The notes under the pieces: model-generated
Told to the model about the DNA's origin: nothing
Databases searched by the model: none
What the model saw: the letters and a program-made list of their open reading frames with translations, nothing else
Made by a program: the position numbers and the translations under genes
In this document: piece by piece, positions 1 through 7,749 of the stretch
How the letters are laid out: every line of letters begins with the position of its first letter
Numbering within the stretch: position 1 is the first letter of the stretch
Origin: Micrococcaceae bacterium UBA4005
Lineage (GTDB): Bacteria > Actinomycetota > Actinomycetes > Actinomycetales > Micrococcaceae
Direction: 5' to 3'
DNA length: 8,663 nucleotides
Assembly: GCA_002384315.1 (NCBI GenBank)
Contig: DGBL01000047.1
Coordinates: forward strand, 1-8,663

Positions 1-369
1 ATCAACAACATCCCGATCAAGGTCGCGGTCATCAACAATTCCTCGTTGGGCATGGTACGCCAGTGGCAGACCCTCTTCTACGAAGGTCGTTATTCGAACA
101 CCGACCTCAACACCGGCCACAACACGGCGAGGGTTCCTGACTTCGTCAAGCTCGCCGACGCTTATGGGTGTGCCGGCTTGCGCTGCGAACGCGATGAAGA
201 CATCGACGCGACCATTCAGCAGGCGCTCGAGATCAACGACCGCCCAGTGGTGGTGGACTTCGTGGTCAGCCGGGACGCCATGGTGTGGCCGATGGTCCCC
301 TCCGGCGTCAGCAACGACCTCATCCAGGTTGCCCGAAACATGACCCCCGAATGGGAGCAGGAAGACTAA
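1..369 (+). CDS. ilvB: Acetolactate synthase large subunit, 3' part only
   Basis: This is the C-terminal 122 residues of acetohydroxyacid synthase (AHAS), which uses thiamine diphosphate to condense two pyruvates into acetolactate, or pyruvate and 2-ketobutyrate into acetohydroxybutyrate. It is the first common step of valine, leucine and isoleucine synthesis in the cytoplasm. The frame is open from base 1 and stops with TAA at 367-369. The visible [13 protein letters not shown] segment contains the Asn-Asn that ends the ThDP-binding motif, followed by the MVRQW signature. Its Trp (visible residue 22) matches the Trp whose replacement gives sulfonylurea/imidazolinone resistance in plant AHAS; here it is the sensitive-type residue. 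The end ([18 protein letters not shown]) is typical of the family. The remaining ~500 N-terminal residues lie outside the window. ilvN starts 3 bases after the stop, so translation is probably coupled and the two subunits are made together. Confidence 0.96.
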   Translation: MNNIPIKVAVINNSSLGMVRQWQTLFYEGRYSNTDLNTGHNTARVPDFVKLADAYGCAGLRCERDEDIDATIQQALEINDRPVVVDFVVSRDAMVWPMVPSGVSNDLIQVARNMTPEWEQED

Positions 370-372
370 ATC

Positions 373-885
373 ATGGCCCGACACACGCTTTCCGTTCTGG
401 TGGAGGACGTCCCCGGCGTTCTCACCCGCGTTGCCAGCCTTTTCGCCCGGCGCGCGTTCAACATCAATTCCCTCGCGGTCGGCCCCACCGAGATGCCGGG
501 CATGTCCCGCATCACCGTGGTGGTCGAAGCAGAAGACGACCTGCTGGAGCAGGTCACCAAGCAATTGAACAAGCTCATCAATGTCATCAAGATTGTTGAG
601 TTGATCCCGGACTCTTCCGTGCAGCGAGACCACATCCTGGTCAAGGTACGCGCAGATGCCTCCACGAGACTGCAAGTTACCCAAGCTGCTGATCTCTTTC
701 GGGCCTCCGTGGTCGACGTCTCCACAGATTCGTTGATCATCGAGGCGACGGGCACCCCGGAAAAACTCACCGCACTGCTGTCGGTGCTGGAGCCTTTCGG
801 TGTGCGGGAAATTGTTCAGTCCGGGACGCTGGCCATTGGCCGCGGTTCCAAGTCCATGGGCGACCGCGCCCTGCGCAGCGCATGA
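373..885 (+). CDS. ilvN: Acetolactate synthase small (regulatory) subunit
   Basis: A 170-aa regulatory subunit that activates the IlvB catalytic subunit and carries its feedback inhibition by valine. An N-terminal ACT domain spans about residues 4-78 (TLSVLVEDVPGVLTRV, then FNINSLAVGPTE), followed by the conserved C-terminal ACT-like domain of small subunits. Length is usual for the family. Gly15 and Asn30 correspond by eye to Gly14 and Asn29 of E. coli IlvH, which line the valine site. Asp12 stands where IlvH has Asn11. The ATG at 373 is preceded by AGGAAG (359-364), 8 bases away and inside the end of ilvB. Only 3 bases separate it from the ilvB stop, so it is in the same operon. ilvC follows after 66 bases. 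Confidence 0.96.
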   Translation: MARHTLSVLVEDVPGVLTRVASLFARRAFNINSLAVGPTEMPGMSRITVVVEAEDDLLEQVTKQLNKLINVIKIVELIPDSSVQRDHILVKVRADASTRLQVTQAADLFRASVVDVSTDSLIIEATGTPEKLTALLSVLEPFGVREIVQSGTLAIGRGSKSMGDRALRSA

Positions 886-1977
<1,092 letters not shown>

Positions 1978-1990
1978 CACGATAGCCGAG

Positions 1991-2033
1991 GCCGGGATCA
2001 CTCCATACGTGAAAGTAACAATGTGATCCCGGC
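1991..2033 (+). terminator. Probable terminator of the ilvBNC operon
   Basis: A perfect 11-bp inverted repeat, GCCGGGATCAC (1991-2001) and GTGATCCCGGC (2023-2033), lies 13 bases after the ilvC stop. It is followed by TTTGCCTT. Three weaker pairs (GAG at 1988-1990 with TTT at 2034-2036) can extend the stem. The loop is 21 bases, longer than a typical intrinsic terminator, and holds only a weak TAC/GTA inner pairing. The short T-run is common in actinobacteria. Its place right after ilvC and before an independent serA promoter supports the call. Confidence 0.75.
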
Positions 2034-2047
2034 TTTGCCTTGCGCTT

Positions 2048-2053
2048 TAGACT
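2048..2053 (+). promoter_or_regulatory. Candidate -10 box for serA
   Basis: TAGACT fits the actinobacterial TANNNT -10 pattern and would start transcription near A2060, giving a leader of about 40 bases before the serA GTG. The -35 region at 17-18 bases spacing falls in the right arm of the ilvC terminator stem (TGATCC or GATCCC) and matches TTGACA poorly. The placement after a terminator makes a promoter here likely, but the exact box is a guess. Confidence 0.4.
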
Positions 2054-2099
2054 TACAACAGCCCGCCCGCTACCCGCACAGCAGCGAAGGAACCCACCC

Positions 2100-3689
2100 G
2101 TGGAAAAACCCGTAGTTCTCCTTGCCGAAGAACTCTCGCCCGCCACCGTCGACGCGCTCGGCCCCGATTTCGAGATTCGCACCACGGACGGAGCAGACCG
2201 TAAACAGCTGCTTGCCGCAATCGCGGGGGCTGATGCCATTCTGGTGCGCTCGGCAACCCAGGTGGACGCGGAGGCCATCGCCGCAGCGCCCCGGCTGAAG
2301 GTCATCGCGCGCGCCGGCGTCGGCCTGGACAATGTGGACATCAAGGCCGCAACGCAGGCGGGCGTCATGGTTGTCAACGCGCCGACCTCCAACATCATTT
2401 CCGCTGCAGAGCTCACAGTGACCCACATCCTCAGCCTTGCCCGGCATGTACCCCAGGCCAATGCGTCCCTGCGTGCGGGGGAGTGGAAACGCTCGAAGTA
2501 CTCGGGCACGGAGCTGTATGAGAAAAAGATCGGGATCATCGGACTGGGGCGGATCGGCGCGCTGGTCGCCGCGCGCCTGCAGGGTTTCGGCACAGAAATT
2601 CTTGCCTACGATCCGTACGTGACCTCCGCCCGGGCCGCCCAGCTTGGCGTCCAGTTAGTCAGCCTGGACGAACTGCTGCGCCATTCCGACTTTGTCACGA
2701 TCCACATGCCGAAAACGCCCGAAACCGTGGGAATGCTCGGGACGGACGAGTTCCGCAAGATGAAGCGCTCGGCCTATGTGGTGAACGTGGCCCGGGGCGG
2801 TTTGATTGACGAGGTAGCGTTGCACAGTGCGCTCGTGGAAGGTCTGATCGCCGGTGCGGGCATCGACGTTTTCGTCACCGAGCCGAGTACCGATTTGCCC
2901 TTCTTCGCACTGGACAATGTGGTGGTGACACCGCATCTGGGCGCATCCACGGCCGAAGCACAGGAAAAGGCTGGAATCTCGGTTGCCAAGTCGGTCCGGC
3001 TCGCGCTTGCCGGTGAACTGGTTCCGGACGCCGTGAACGTAGCCGGCGGCATCATCGACCCCGAGGTCCGCCCGGGCATCCCCCTGATGGAGAAGCTCGG
3101 CCGGATCTTCACGGCGCTCACCCACGATTCGCTGACGCAGATCGAAGTGGAAGTCGCCGGAGAAATCGCAGCACTCGATGTGAAAGCGCTCGAACTCGCG
3201 GCGCTGAAGGGAGTCTTCACGGATATCGTCTCGGAGCAGGTCTCCTACGTGAACGCCCCGATACTCGCCGAGCAGCGTGGCATTAGCACCCGGCTGGTGA
3301 CCACGCCCGAGTCGGAAGAGTATCGTAACGTGCTGCGGATCCGCGGCGCGCTCTCGGACGGTTCGCAGATCTCCGTGGCCGGGACGCTTACCGGTCCCAA
3401 GCAGATCCAAAAATTGGTCGGGATCAACGGTTATGACCTTGAAATTCCCATTAGCGAGCATTTGCTGGTGCTGCTCTACAAGGATCGCCCAGGCGTTATT
3501 GGTACGCTCGGGAAGCTCCTTGGCGACCGTGCCATCAACATCGCCGGCATGCAGGTGGCACGAAGCGTAGAAGGCGGGCAAGCATTGTCGCTGCTCACCG
3601 TCGATAGCGCCGTCCCGCAGGAAGTCCTCGACGAGGTCAAGGCGGCTATCAACGCCACCGTGGCGCGCGAAGTCGACCTGCAGGACTAG
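2100..3689 (+). CDS. serA: D-3-phosphoglycerate dehydrogenase, long ACT-domain form
   Basis: A 529-aa enzyme that oxidises 3-phosphoglycerate to 3-phosphohydroxypyruvate with NAD, the entry step of serine synthesis. The catalytic part has RAGVGLDNVD at 71-80, the Rossmann motif GLGRIG at 148-153 with Asp171 for the NAD ribose, and the catalytic set Arg232 (ARGGLID), Glu261 (TEP) and His279 (TPHLGAS). An intervening (ASB) domain covers about 318-450 and the ACT domain about 455-529. Tyr460, Asp462 and Asn480 match the serine-binding residues described for the M. tuberculosis enzyme, so serine feedback is plausible. The length equals that form within a residue. GTG at 2100 is preferred over the open frame from 2040 because GAAGGA (2086-2091) sits 8 bases before it and MEKPVVLLAEELS is the family N-terminus. 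The ASB segment INGYDLEIP differs from the basic INGRHFDLR of M. tuberculosis. Confidence 0.96.
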   Translation: MEKPVVLLAEELSPATVDALGPDFEIRTTDGADRKQLLAAIAGADAILVRSATQVDAEAIAAAPRLKVIARAGVGLDNVDIKAATQAGVMVVNAPTSNIISAAELTVTHILSLARHVPQANASLRAGEWKRSKYSGTELYEKKIGIIGLGRIGALVAARLQGFGTEILAYDPYVTSARAAQLGVQLVSLDELLRHSDFVTIHMPKTPETVGMLGTDEFRKMKRSAYVVNVARGGLIDEVALHSALVEGLIAGAGIDVFVTEPSTDLPFFALDNVVVTPHLGASTAEAQEKAGISVAKSVRLALAGELVPDAVNVAGGIIDPEVRPGIPLMEKLGRIFTALTHDSLTQIEVEVAGEIAALDVKALELAALKGVFTDIVSEQVSYVNAPILAEQRGISTRLVTTPESEEYRNVLRIRGALSDGSQISVAGTLTGPKQIQKLVGINGYDLEIPISEHLLVLLYKDRPGVIGTLGKLLGDRAINIAGMQVARSVEGGQALSLLTVDSAVPQEVLDEVKAAINATVAREVDLQD

Positions 3690-3727
3690 AGCATGGCGTC
3701 GATGGGGTGCCGGTGGAGGATTCAGGG

Positions 3728-3733
3728 TAATTT
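3728..3733 (+). promoter_or_regulatory. Candidate -10 box for a leaderless metG transcript
   Basis: TAATTT fits TANNNT and ends six bases before the metG GTG, so transcription would start on or next to the start codon. The nearest Shine-Dalgarno-like GGAGGA (3715-3720) is 19 bases from the GTG, too far for normal use; AGGG at 3724-3727 is 12 away. No clear -35 is seen. Read-through from serA, 50 bases upstream with no terminator between, is also possible. Confidence 0.4.
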
Positions 3734-3739
3734 CGTACA

Positions 3740-5308
3740 GTGACTTCTTCTGGCTCCGGCACCCCGTTCTACATCACGACCGCAATTTCCTATCCCAATG
3801 GTGTGCCCCATATCGGGCACGCGTATGAGGCGATTGCCACTGACTCCATGGCCAGGTTCAAGCGCCTTGACGGCTTCGATGTCATGTTCATGACCGGAAC
3901 AGACGAGCACGGCCTGAAGATGCAGCAGACCGCCGACCGGGAAGGCATCGATGTGCGCGAGCTTGCCACGCGCAATGCCCAGGCTTTCAAGGACATGAAC
4001 GACGACGTCGGCAGTACGATCGACCGGTTCATCCGCACCACCGACGCGGACCACTATGCCGCCGCCGCAGCGATCTGGAAACGTATGGAAGCCAACGGCG
4101 ATATCTATCTCGACAAGTACGCTGGATGGTATTCGGTCCGCGACGAGGCGTTTTGGGGCGAGGACGAAACAGAGATCAGGGCCGACGGGCTGCGCTACGC
4201 GCGCGAAACCGACACCGAGGTGACCTGGACCGAGGAGGAGAGCTATTTTTTCCGTCTCTCGGCCTACCAGCAGCCGCTGCTGGACTTCTACGAACAGAAC
4301 CCGGAATTCGCTGCTCCGGCTTCCCGCTTCAACGAAGTCATCAGCTTTGTCCGGCGCGGACTGGTGGACCTGTCGATCAGCCGCACGACGTTCAGCTGGG
4401 GTGTGCCGGTACCGGGGGACGAGAAGCACGTCATGTACGTCTGGGTGGATGCCCTGACCAACTACCTCACCGGCGTCGGCTTTCCGGACGTGGAGTCAGA
4501 ACGTTTCCAGAAGTACTGGCCTGCGGATGTGCACGTGATCGGCAAAGATATTTCGCGTTTCCACGCCATTTACTGGCCGGCTTTCCTGATGTCTGCGGGG
4601 CTGGAGCTTCCGCGCCGGATCATGATCCACGGGCATCTGCATAACAAAGGCGTGAAAATGTCCAAGTCGCTCGGAAACGTCGTCGCTCCGAAGGATTGGG
4701 TGGAGCAGTACGGGCTGGACCAGGTCCGTTTCTTCCTACTGCGCGAAGTGCCGTTCGGCGCGGACGGCTCCTACAGCCACGATGCGATCGTAGGCCGAAT
4801 GAATGCCGACCTGGCCAATAACCTGGGAAATCTCGCGCAGCGCTCGTTGACGATGATAGGGAAAAACTGCGGGGCCGCGGTGCCCGAACCAGGTCTTTTT
4901 TCCGCCCGCGACGAGGAGATCCTCGCCCAGGCCGGAAGCCTCCTGGGCGTATGTAGGGCTGCCTACGATCGGCAGGAATTTTCCCGTGCGCTGGAGGCCC
5001 TGTGGCTGGTGCTGGGAGAGACCAACGCCTATTTCGCTGAACAACAGCCGTGGGTGCTGCGCAAGACCGACCCAGAGCGGATGGGAACTGTCCTCTACGT
5101 CACCTTGGAGGTTTTGCGTACCGTCTGCATCCTCACACAGCCGGTAATGCCCGAAAGCGCCGGCAAGCTGCTGTCGATGCTGGGGCAGGCAGATGCGCCT
5201 GGGCACCGGCTGCGCACGTTCGAGTCCCTTGCGGTCCAGCTTCGGCCGGGGACGGTGCTTCCTGCACCATTCCCGGTCTTCCCGAAGTATGAGCAGGCTG
5301 CAGACTGA
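3740..5308 (+). CDS. metG: Methionyl-tRNA synthetase
   Basis: A 522-aa class I aminoacyl-tRNA synthetase that charges tRNA-Met (initiator and elongator) with methionine in the cytoplasm. The Rossmann domain carries HIGH at 24-27 and KMSKS at 306-310. The anticodon-binding helical domain has [10 protein letters not shown] (429-438), whose Trp438 is the family's anticodon-reading residue. The connective region ([15 protein letters not shown], 129-143) has no cysteines; the only Cys are 378, 405 and 463. The zinc-knuckle seen in E. coli-type enzymes is therefore absent, as in the mycobacterial type from memory. There is no C-terminal tRNA-binding extension, in keeping with the ~520-aa actinobacterial form. 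The GTG at 3740 is the only sensible start: an in-frame TAA lies at 3728-3730, and no start codon lies between it and the HIGH motif except this GTG. It converges on the minus-strand gene ending at 5363. Confidence 0.97.
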   Translation: MTSSGSGTPFYITTAISYPNGVPHIGHAYEAIATDSMARFKRLDGFDVMFMTGTDEHGLKMQQTADREGIDVRELATRNAQAFKDMNDDVGSTIDRFIRTTDADHYAAAAAIWKRMEANGDIYLDKYAGWYSVRDEAFWGEDETEIRADGLRYARETDTEVTWTEEESYFFRLSAYQQPLLDFYEQNPEFAAPASRFNEVISFVRRGLVDLSISRTTFSWGVPVPGDEKHVMYVWVDALTNYLTGVGFPDVESERFQKYWPADVHVIGKDISRFHAIYWPAFLMSAGLELPRRIMIHGHLHNKGVKMSKSLGNVVAPKDWVEQYGLDQVRFFLLREVPFGADGSYSHDAIVGRMNADLANNLGNLAQRSLTMIGKNCGAAVPEPGLFSARDEEILAQAGSLLGVCRAAYDRQEFSRALEALWLVLGETNAYFAEQQPWVLRKTDPERMGTVLYVTLEVLRTVCILTQPVMPESAGKLLSMLGQADAPGHRLRTFESLAVQLRPGTVLPAPFPVFPKYEQAAD

Positions 5309-5324
5309 GCGTGGTGGTTGAGCG

Positions 5325-5364
5325 CCGCTGGTGAGCGGAGCGGTAGGTGCCGGTGACGGCCACT
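5325..5364. terminator. Two small hairpins between convergent genes, possible bidirectional terminator
   Basis: The 54-base gap between the metG stop and the end of the minus-strand gene holds CCGCT-GGTG-AGCGG (5325-5338). A second hairpin follows, GCCG-GTGA-CGGC (5349-5360), extendable to about 5346-5364 with one bulged C and having a GNRA-type loop. Neither has a T-run on either strand. The second overlaps the stop codon of the minus-strand gene. Position argues for termination; the structures are short, so the call is weak. Confidence 0.3.
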
Positions 5365-5890
5365 AGCAGCGCAGGAACCGCGCGGAGGCTGTGGCCACCA
5401 TGACGTCGGCGACTGAACATTGCTGCGCGCGGGCATGGGCGAGCAGATCCTCAATCCTTCCCCGGTTAAGCGGCGCGGGCGCCCCGGGCGAATCGAGCAA
5501 CGCGAGCAGGGTCTGCCAAAGGGCTTCCTTGCCGCGCAGCATCGATTGCAGCGCTTCCAGCTCCAGTTGGGAGCCAGCATTCCGACGCCGCCGGGAAACG
5601 TTCAGCGGATTGAGAGTGGCGATGCCTGCTCCGATCCCGCCAATAAGTAGCTTTGGTTTGCTGGGTTCATGCCCTAGAGCTCGGATCAGCTCCTGCAGTT
5701 CGGTGCGCTCGGCGTCGATCTCCCGCGCAAGGTGGACGAAAACCTGTTCGTGGGACGTTCCGGCCCACGATTTCGACGCGGCCTTGAATGCACGCACGCC
5801 AGCCGTTGCGCCCAGTAAATGCGAATCGAGGTAGGACCAGAGATTCGGTGCGTCATAGGTTGACGGCGAGTGTTCCGGTGCAATACCCAT
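5363..5890 (-). CDS. Conserved-looking helical protein of unknown function, 175 aa
   Basis: I cannot assign a function. The protein is soluble with no signal peptide, mainly alpha-helical, and charged. An N-terminal helix has YLDSHLLGATAG (20-31). A second helix, FVHLAREIDAERTELQELI (51-69), is rich in His/Glu and looks coiled-coil or ferritin-like in spacing. A glycine-rich turn LLIGGIGAGIA (81-91) and a basic patch RRRR (100-103) precede LELEAL (109-114) and GKEALWQTLL (120-129). From memory, a recurrent actinobacterial hypothetical family of similar length shares the 'HL.GA.AG', 'LG..PS..K' and 'ELEAL..G..GK..LW..L' pattern, suggesting a four-helix bundle; that is recall, not a search. The start at 5890 is set by GGAAGGG (5899-5905 on the complement) 8 bases upstream. 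A longer frame to 6103 would overlap the kinase gene and has no such site. It follows the kinase by 55 bases on the same strand, so co-transcription is likely. Confidence 0.85.
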   Translation of the reverse strand: MGIAPEHSPSTYDAPNLWSYLDSHLLGATAGVRAFKAASKSWAGTSHEQVFVHLAREIDAERTELQELIRALGHEPSKPKLLIGGIGAGIATLNPLNVSRRRRNAGSQLELEALQSMLRGKEALWQTLLALLDSPGAPAPLNRGRIEDLLAHARAQQCSVADVMVATASARFLRC

Positions 5891-5898
5891 GGGATGGA

Positions 5899-5905
5899 CC
5901 CTTCC
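5899..5905 (-). promoter_or_regulatory. Ribosome binding site fixing the start of the 175-aa gene
   Basis: GGAAGGG on the minus strand lies 8 bases before the ATG at 5890. It decides against the longer open frame that runs back into the kinase gene. Confidence 0.75.
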
Positions 5906-5911
5906 GTAGCG

Positions 5912-5942
5912 GCCGTGTCGGTGGAATACAAGTATGCACGGC
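5912..5942 (-). other. Intergenic hairpin between kinase and 175-aa gene
   Basis: Read on the minus strand, GCCGTG (5942-5937) and CACGGC (5917-5912) form a perfect 6-bp stem around a 19-base loop. The loop contains the small palindrome ATAC-TT-GTAT (5935-5926). It begins just after the kinase stop and ends before the next ribosome binding site, with no T-run. It could be a partial terminator, a processing or stability element, or chance. Confidence 0.35.
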
Positions 5943-5945
5943 AGC

Positions 5946-7658
5946 TTATGCGGGTGCCACAACAGGAAGCAGGATCGAGACTTTTGTACCCTTGCCGAGG
6001 GAGGACTCGATGCTGATGGATGCGTTGTGCGCGTCCAGGATGCGCTTTGCAATGGATAGGCCGATTCCGGCCCCCGGAACCGCCATGCGCTTGGCGTTCT
6101 CACCCCGGTAAAAGGTGTCGAACAGCCGTGGCAGATCCTGTGCAGAAATACCTATGCCGTCATCCGCTACGGTCACCGCCATACAGTCAGGGGCAATCAG
6201 GGCGGCGTCAATACGCACTTGGCCCTTCGCCGGAGAAAACTTCACTGCATTCGCCAGCACGACTCGGAGTGCCGCATCCAGTTGCCGCCGGTCTCCGCTG
6301 ACGAGGGTCGGCGCCGCAGGAATTGCGCAGTCGAGGACAATGCCCTTGGTCGAGGCGCTGCCTGTGATGTCGCGAATGACCTCTCCAAGCAGGACGCAGA
6401 TATTGATCAGCCCATGGCCGGAGTCGTCTTCTTCTGTCGGGACCAGCGCCGATATGTCGTCCACGAGATTGCGGAGCCTGGTCGAGTTTCTGTCCACTGC
6501 CTGCAGCATCGGCAGTGCCGTGTCCGGCAGCTGGCCGCCGGACCCGTCGAGCAGCATTTCCAAGTAACCGGAGATTGAGGCAAGCGGTGTCCTGAGTTCG
6601 TGATTCACCGTGGCGACAAAGTCACTTTTTGTCTTATTCAGGTTTCTCAGCTTTTCCACCGCCTGCTGCTGGCGCGCAATCATCTGGCCCTGGATCATTC
6701 CGTAGGCAAGATTCCCGAGGACGTGTTGGGTCAGGTCGTTTTCCACTGCGCTCCAGGCGAGGGGACGGTCCAGGTTCATCAGCCAGAGTAACCCGAACGG
6801 AGTCTCGCCCTGCCCGACGGCGATCGCAACTCCGGAGTGGACACCGGAGCTGGTAGCGAAACTGGTCAGTTGGGATGCGCTGTCCCCATCCGTGTCCGCG
6901 CTCTCAGGGGAAAATGCCACTCCAGCGGATCGGGTCCATATAGCGGCGGCGAGGCGGTGGGCAGCATCGCTGCTGGCCGCGGGTATTTGGTTGCCGACGC
7001 TACGCCCCGAATGGACATAGGACGAGCTCAGGACCGGCACGCGCTCGTCCGCGAAGATCTGCAGGTGCGCCTGGTCCGCGCCAAGTGCGCGGGTTACACC
7101 AGCAAGGAACCTGCCAACCATTTCCGCCGGGTCCGTGGTGTTTCTGATCTGGGCGGAGACCTCACGCATCGCCTCACGCAGCTGTTCGGTAGCCTCGCGC
7201 TGGGCCGCCTGCTGGTCGCGGCGGTCCCGCAGGTTGGTGACGCGGCGGACAAGTTCGGTGGGTTTGGGGGGCAGGAACAACAGGTCCACCGCATACGGAC
7301 CGAGGATCGAGGTGTCGGAGCCGCTGCCGGATTCGCGGACGAGCAGCACCAACGGCACGCTCGCCAGCGATGGATCCTTGCGTAGCTGGTCGAGGAAATG
7401 TTCCGGGTTGACCGGTAACCTGCCGTCGAGCAGCGCGAGGTCTGGCGGGTTCTCGCGCAGCGCTTCAAGAAATGCAGCCTCGGTGGGTGCATCGGTTACG
7501 GAAAAGCCTGCAGTGCGCAGACAGCTGACGAGTTGGCGGGACTCATCCGGGGAGGACACGCCGACGACGATGGAGTTGCGGGCATTGATTCCTGCTCCCT
7601 GCGTTGTAAGCACCGGCTGGTATACCTCTCCGTATTCACTATATTTCTTGCGTTCCAT
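5946..7658 (-). CDS. Soluble sensor histidine kinase: receiver-like, GAF, HisKA, HATPase
   Basis: A 570-aa cytoplasmic kinase with no membrane segment. Residues about 28-142 form a receiver-like domain with candidate phosphoacceptor Asp78 (LALLDGRLP) and Lys132 (PPKP), but the usual acidic pair after strand 1 is replaced (VVGVSSPDES). A helical linker (143-170) leads to a GAF-type domain (about 172-325) that may bind a small ligand or sense redox state. The dimerisation domain has the H-box NHELRTPLASISGYLEML with His353. The catalytic domain has the N-box (Asn470, LANAVKFSP), G1 DGIG (500-503), F-box (LFDTFYRG) and G2 GAGIGL (529-534), so it should be an active kinase. No response regulator lies in the window. 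The start is uncertain: the ATG at 7658 has no ribosome site, whereas GTG at 7613 (codon 16) has GGAGAGG 11 bases before it and would give 555 aa. The receiver is intact either way. It is transcribed divergently from leuB. Confidence 0.93.
   Translation of the reverse strand: MERKKYSEYGEVYQPVLTTQGAGINARNSIVVGVSSPDESRQLVSCLRTAGFSVTDAPTEAAFLEALRENPPDLALLDGRLPVNPEHFLDQLRKDPSLASVPLVLLVRESGSGSDTSILGPYAVDLLFLPPKPTELVRRVTNLRDRRDQQAAQREATEQLREAMREVSAQIRNTTDPAEMVGRFLAGVTRALGADQAHLQIFADERVPVLSSSYVHSGRSVGNQIPAASSDAAHRLAAAIWTRSAGVAFSPESADTDGDSASQLTSFATSSGVHSGVAIAVGQGETPFGLLWLMNLDRPLAWSAVENDLTQHVLGNLAYGMIQGQMIARQQQAVEKLRNLNKTKSDFVATVNHELRTPLASISGYLEMLLDGSGGQLPDTALPMLQAVDRNSTRLRNLVDDISALVPTEEDDSGHGLINICVLLGEVIRDITGSASTKGIVLDCAIPAAPTLVSGDRRQLDAALRVVLANAVKFSPAKGQVRIDAALIAPDCMAVTVADDGIGISAQDLPRLFDTFYRGENAKRMAVPGAGIGLSIAKRILDAHNASISIESSLGKGTKVSILLPVVAPA
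7638..7643 (-). promoter_or_regulatory. Possible -10 box inside the annotated kinase N-terminus
   Basis: Read on the minus strand, TATAGT is the best -10 match near this gene. It would start transcription at about the GGAGAGG (7625-7631 on the complement) that serves GTG 7613. No convincing -35 is present. If used, the true kinase start is codon 16 of the long form. Confidence 0.3.
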
Positions 7659-7704
7659 CTTAAACGAGTACGTCGTGCTGTGAGGTCGCGATGACGTTGG
7701 AGCG

Positions 7705-7718
7705 GAACGGGGCCGTTC
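7705..7718. promoter_or_regulatory. Palindrome GAACGG-GG-CCGTTC, possible operator
   Basis: Perfect 6-bp arms with a 2-base spacer form a 14-bp near-continuous palindrome, about 47 bp upstream of the kinase ATG and about 90 bp upstream of leuB. The tight spacing suits a dimeric DNA-binding protein better than an RNA hairpin. I cannot name a regulator. Confidence 0.35.
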
Positions 7719-7749
7719 GTGGTGACGGATTTACACTACAGGCATCATC

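Noticed and set aside
2040..2099. Upstream start for serA at 2040
   Set aside because: The extra 20 residues are Arg/Pro-rich and not SerA-like, would include the likely promoter, and have no ribosome site. GTG 2100 has GAAGGA at 8 bases.
2655..3581. Long open frame antisense to serA (about 308 codons)
   Set aside because: It lies wholly opposite serA, whose catalytic motifs are all present. Its translation shows no domain and it has no ribosome site. It is a codon-bias shadow in GC-rich DNA.
4126..4167. Loss of a zinc knuckle in MetG as evidence of degeneration
   Set aside because: The HIGH, KMSKS and anticodon-binding motifs are intact, and zinc-less connective regions are, from memory, normal for the actinobacterial type.
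5891..6103. Upstream extension of the 175-aa gene to 6103
   Set aside because: It would overlap the end of the kinase gene by over 150 bases and add low-complexity Arg/Ser/Pro-rich sequence. The ATG at 5890 has a good ribosome site.
6837..7385. Open frames on the plus strand across the kinase gene
   Set aside because: They run opposite well-defined GAF and receiver domains, encode no recognisable domain and lack ribosome sites.
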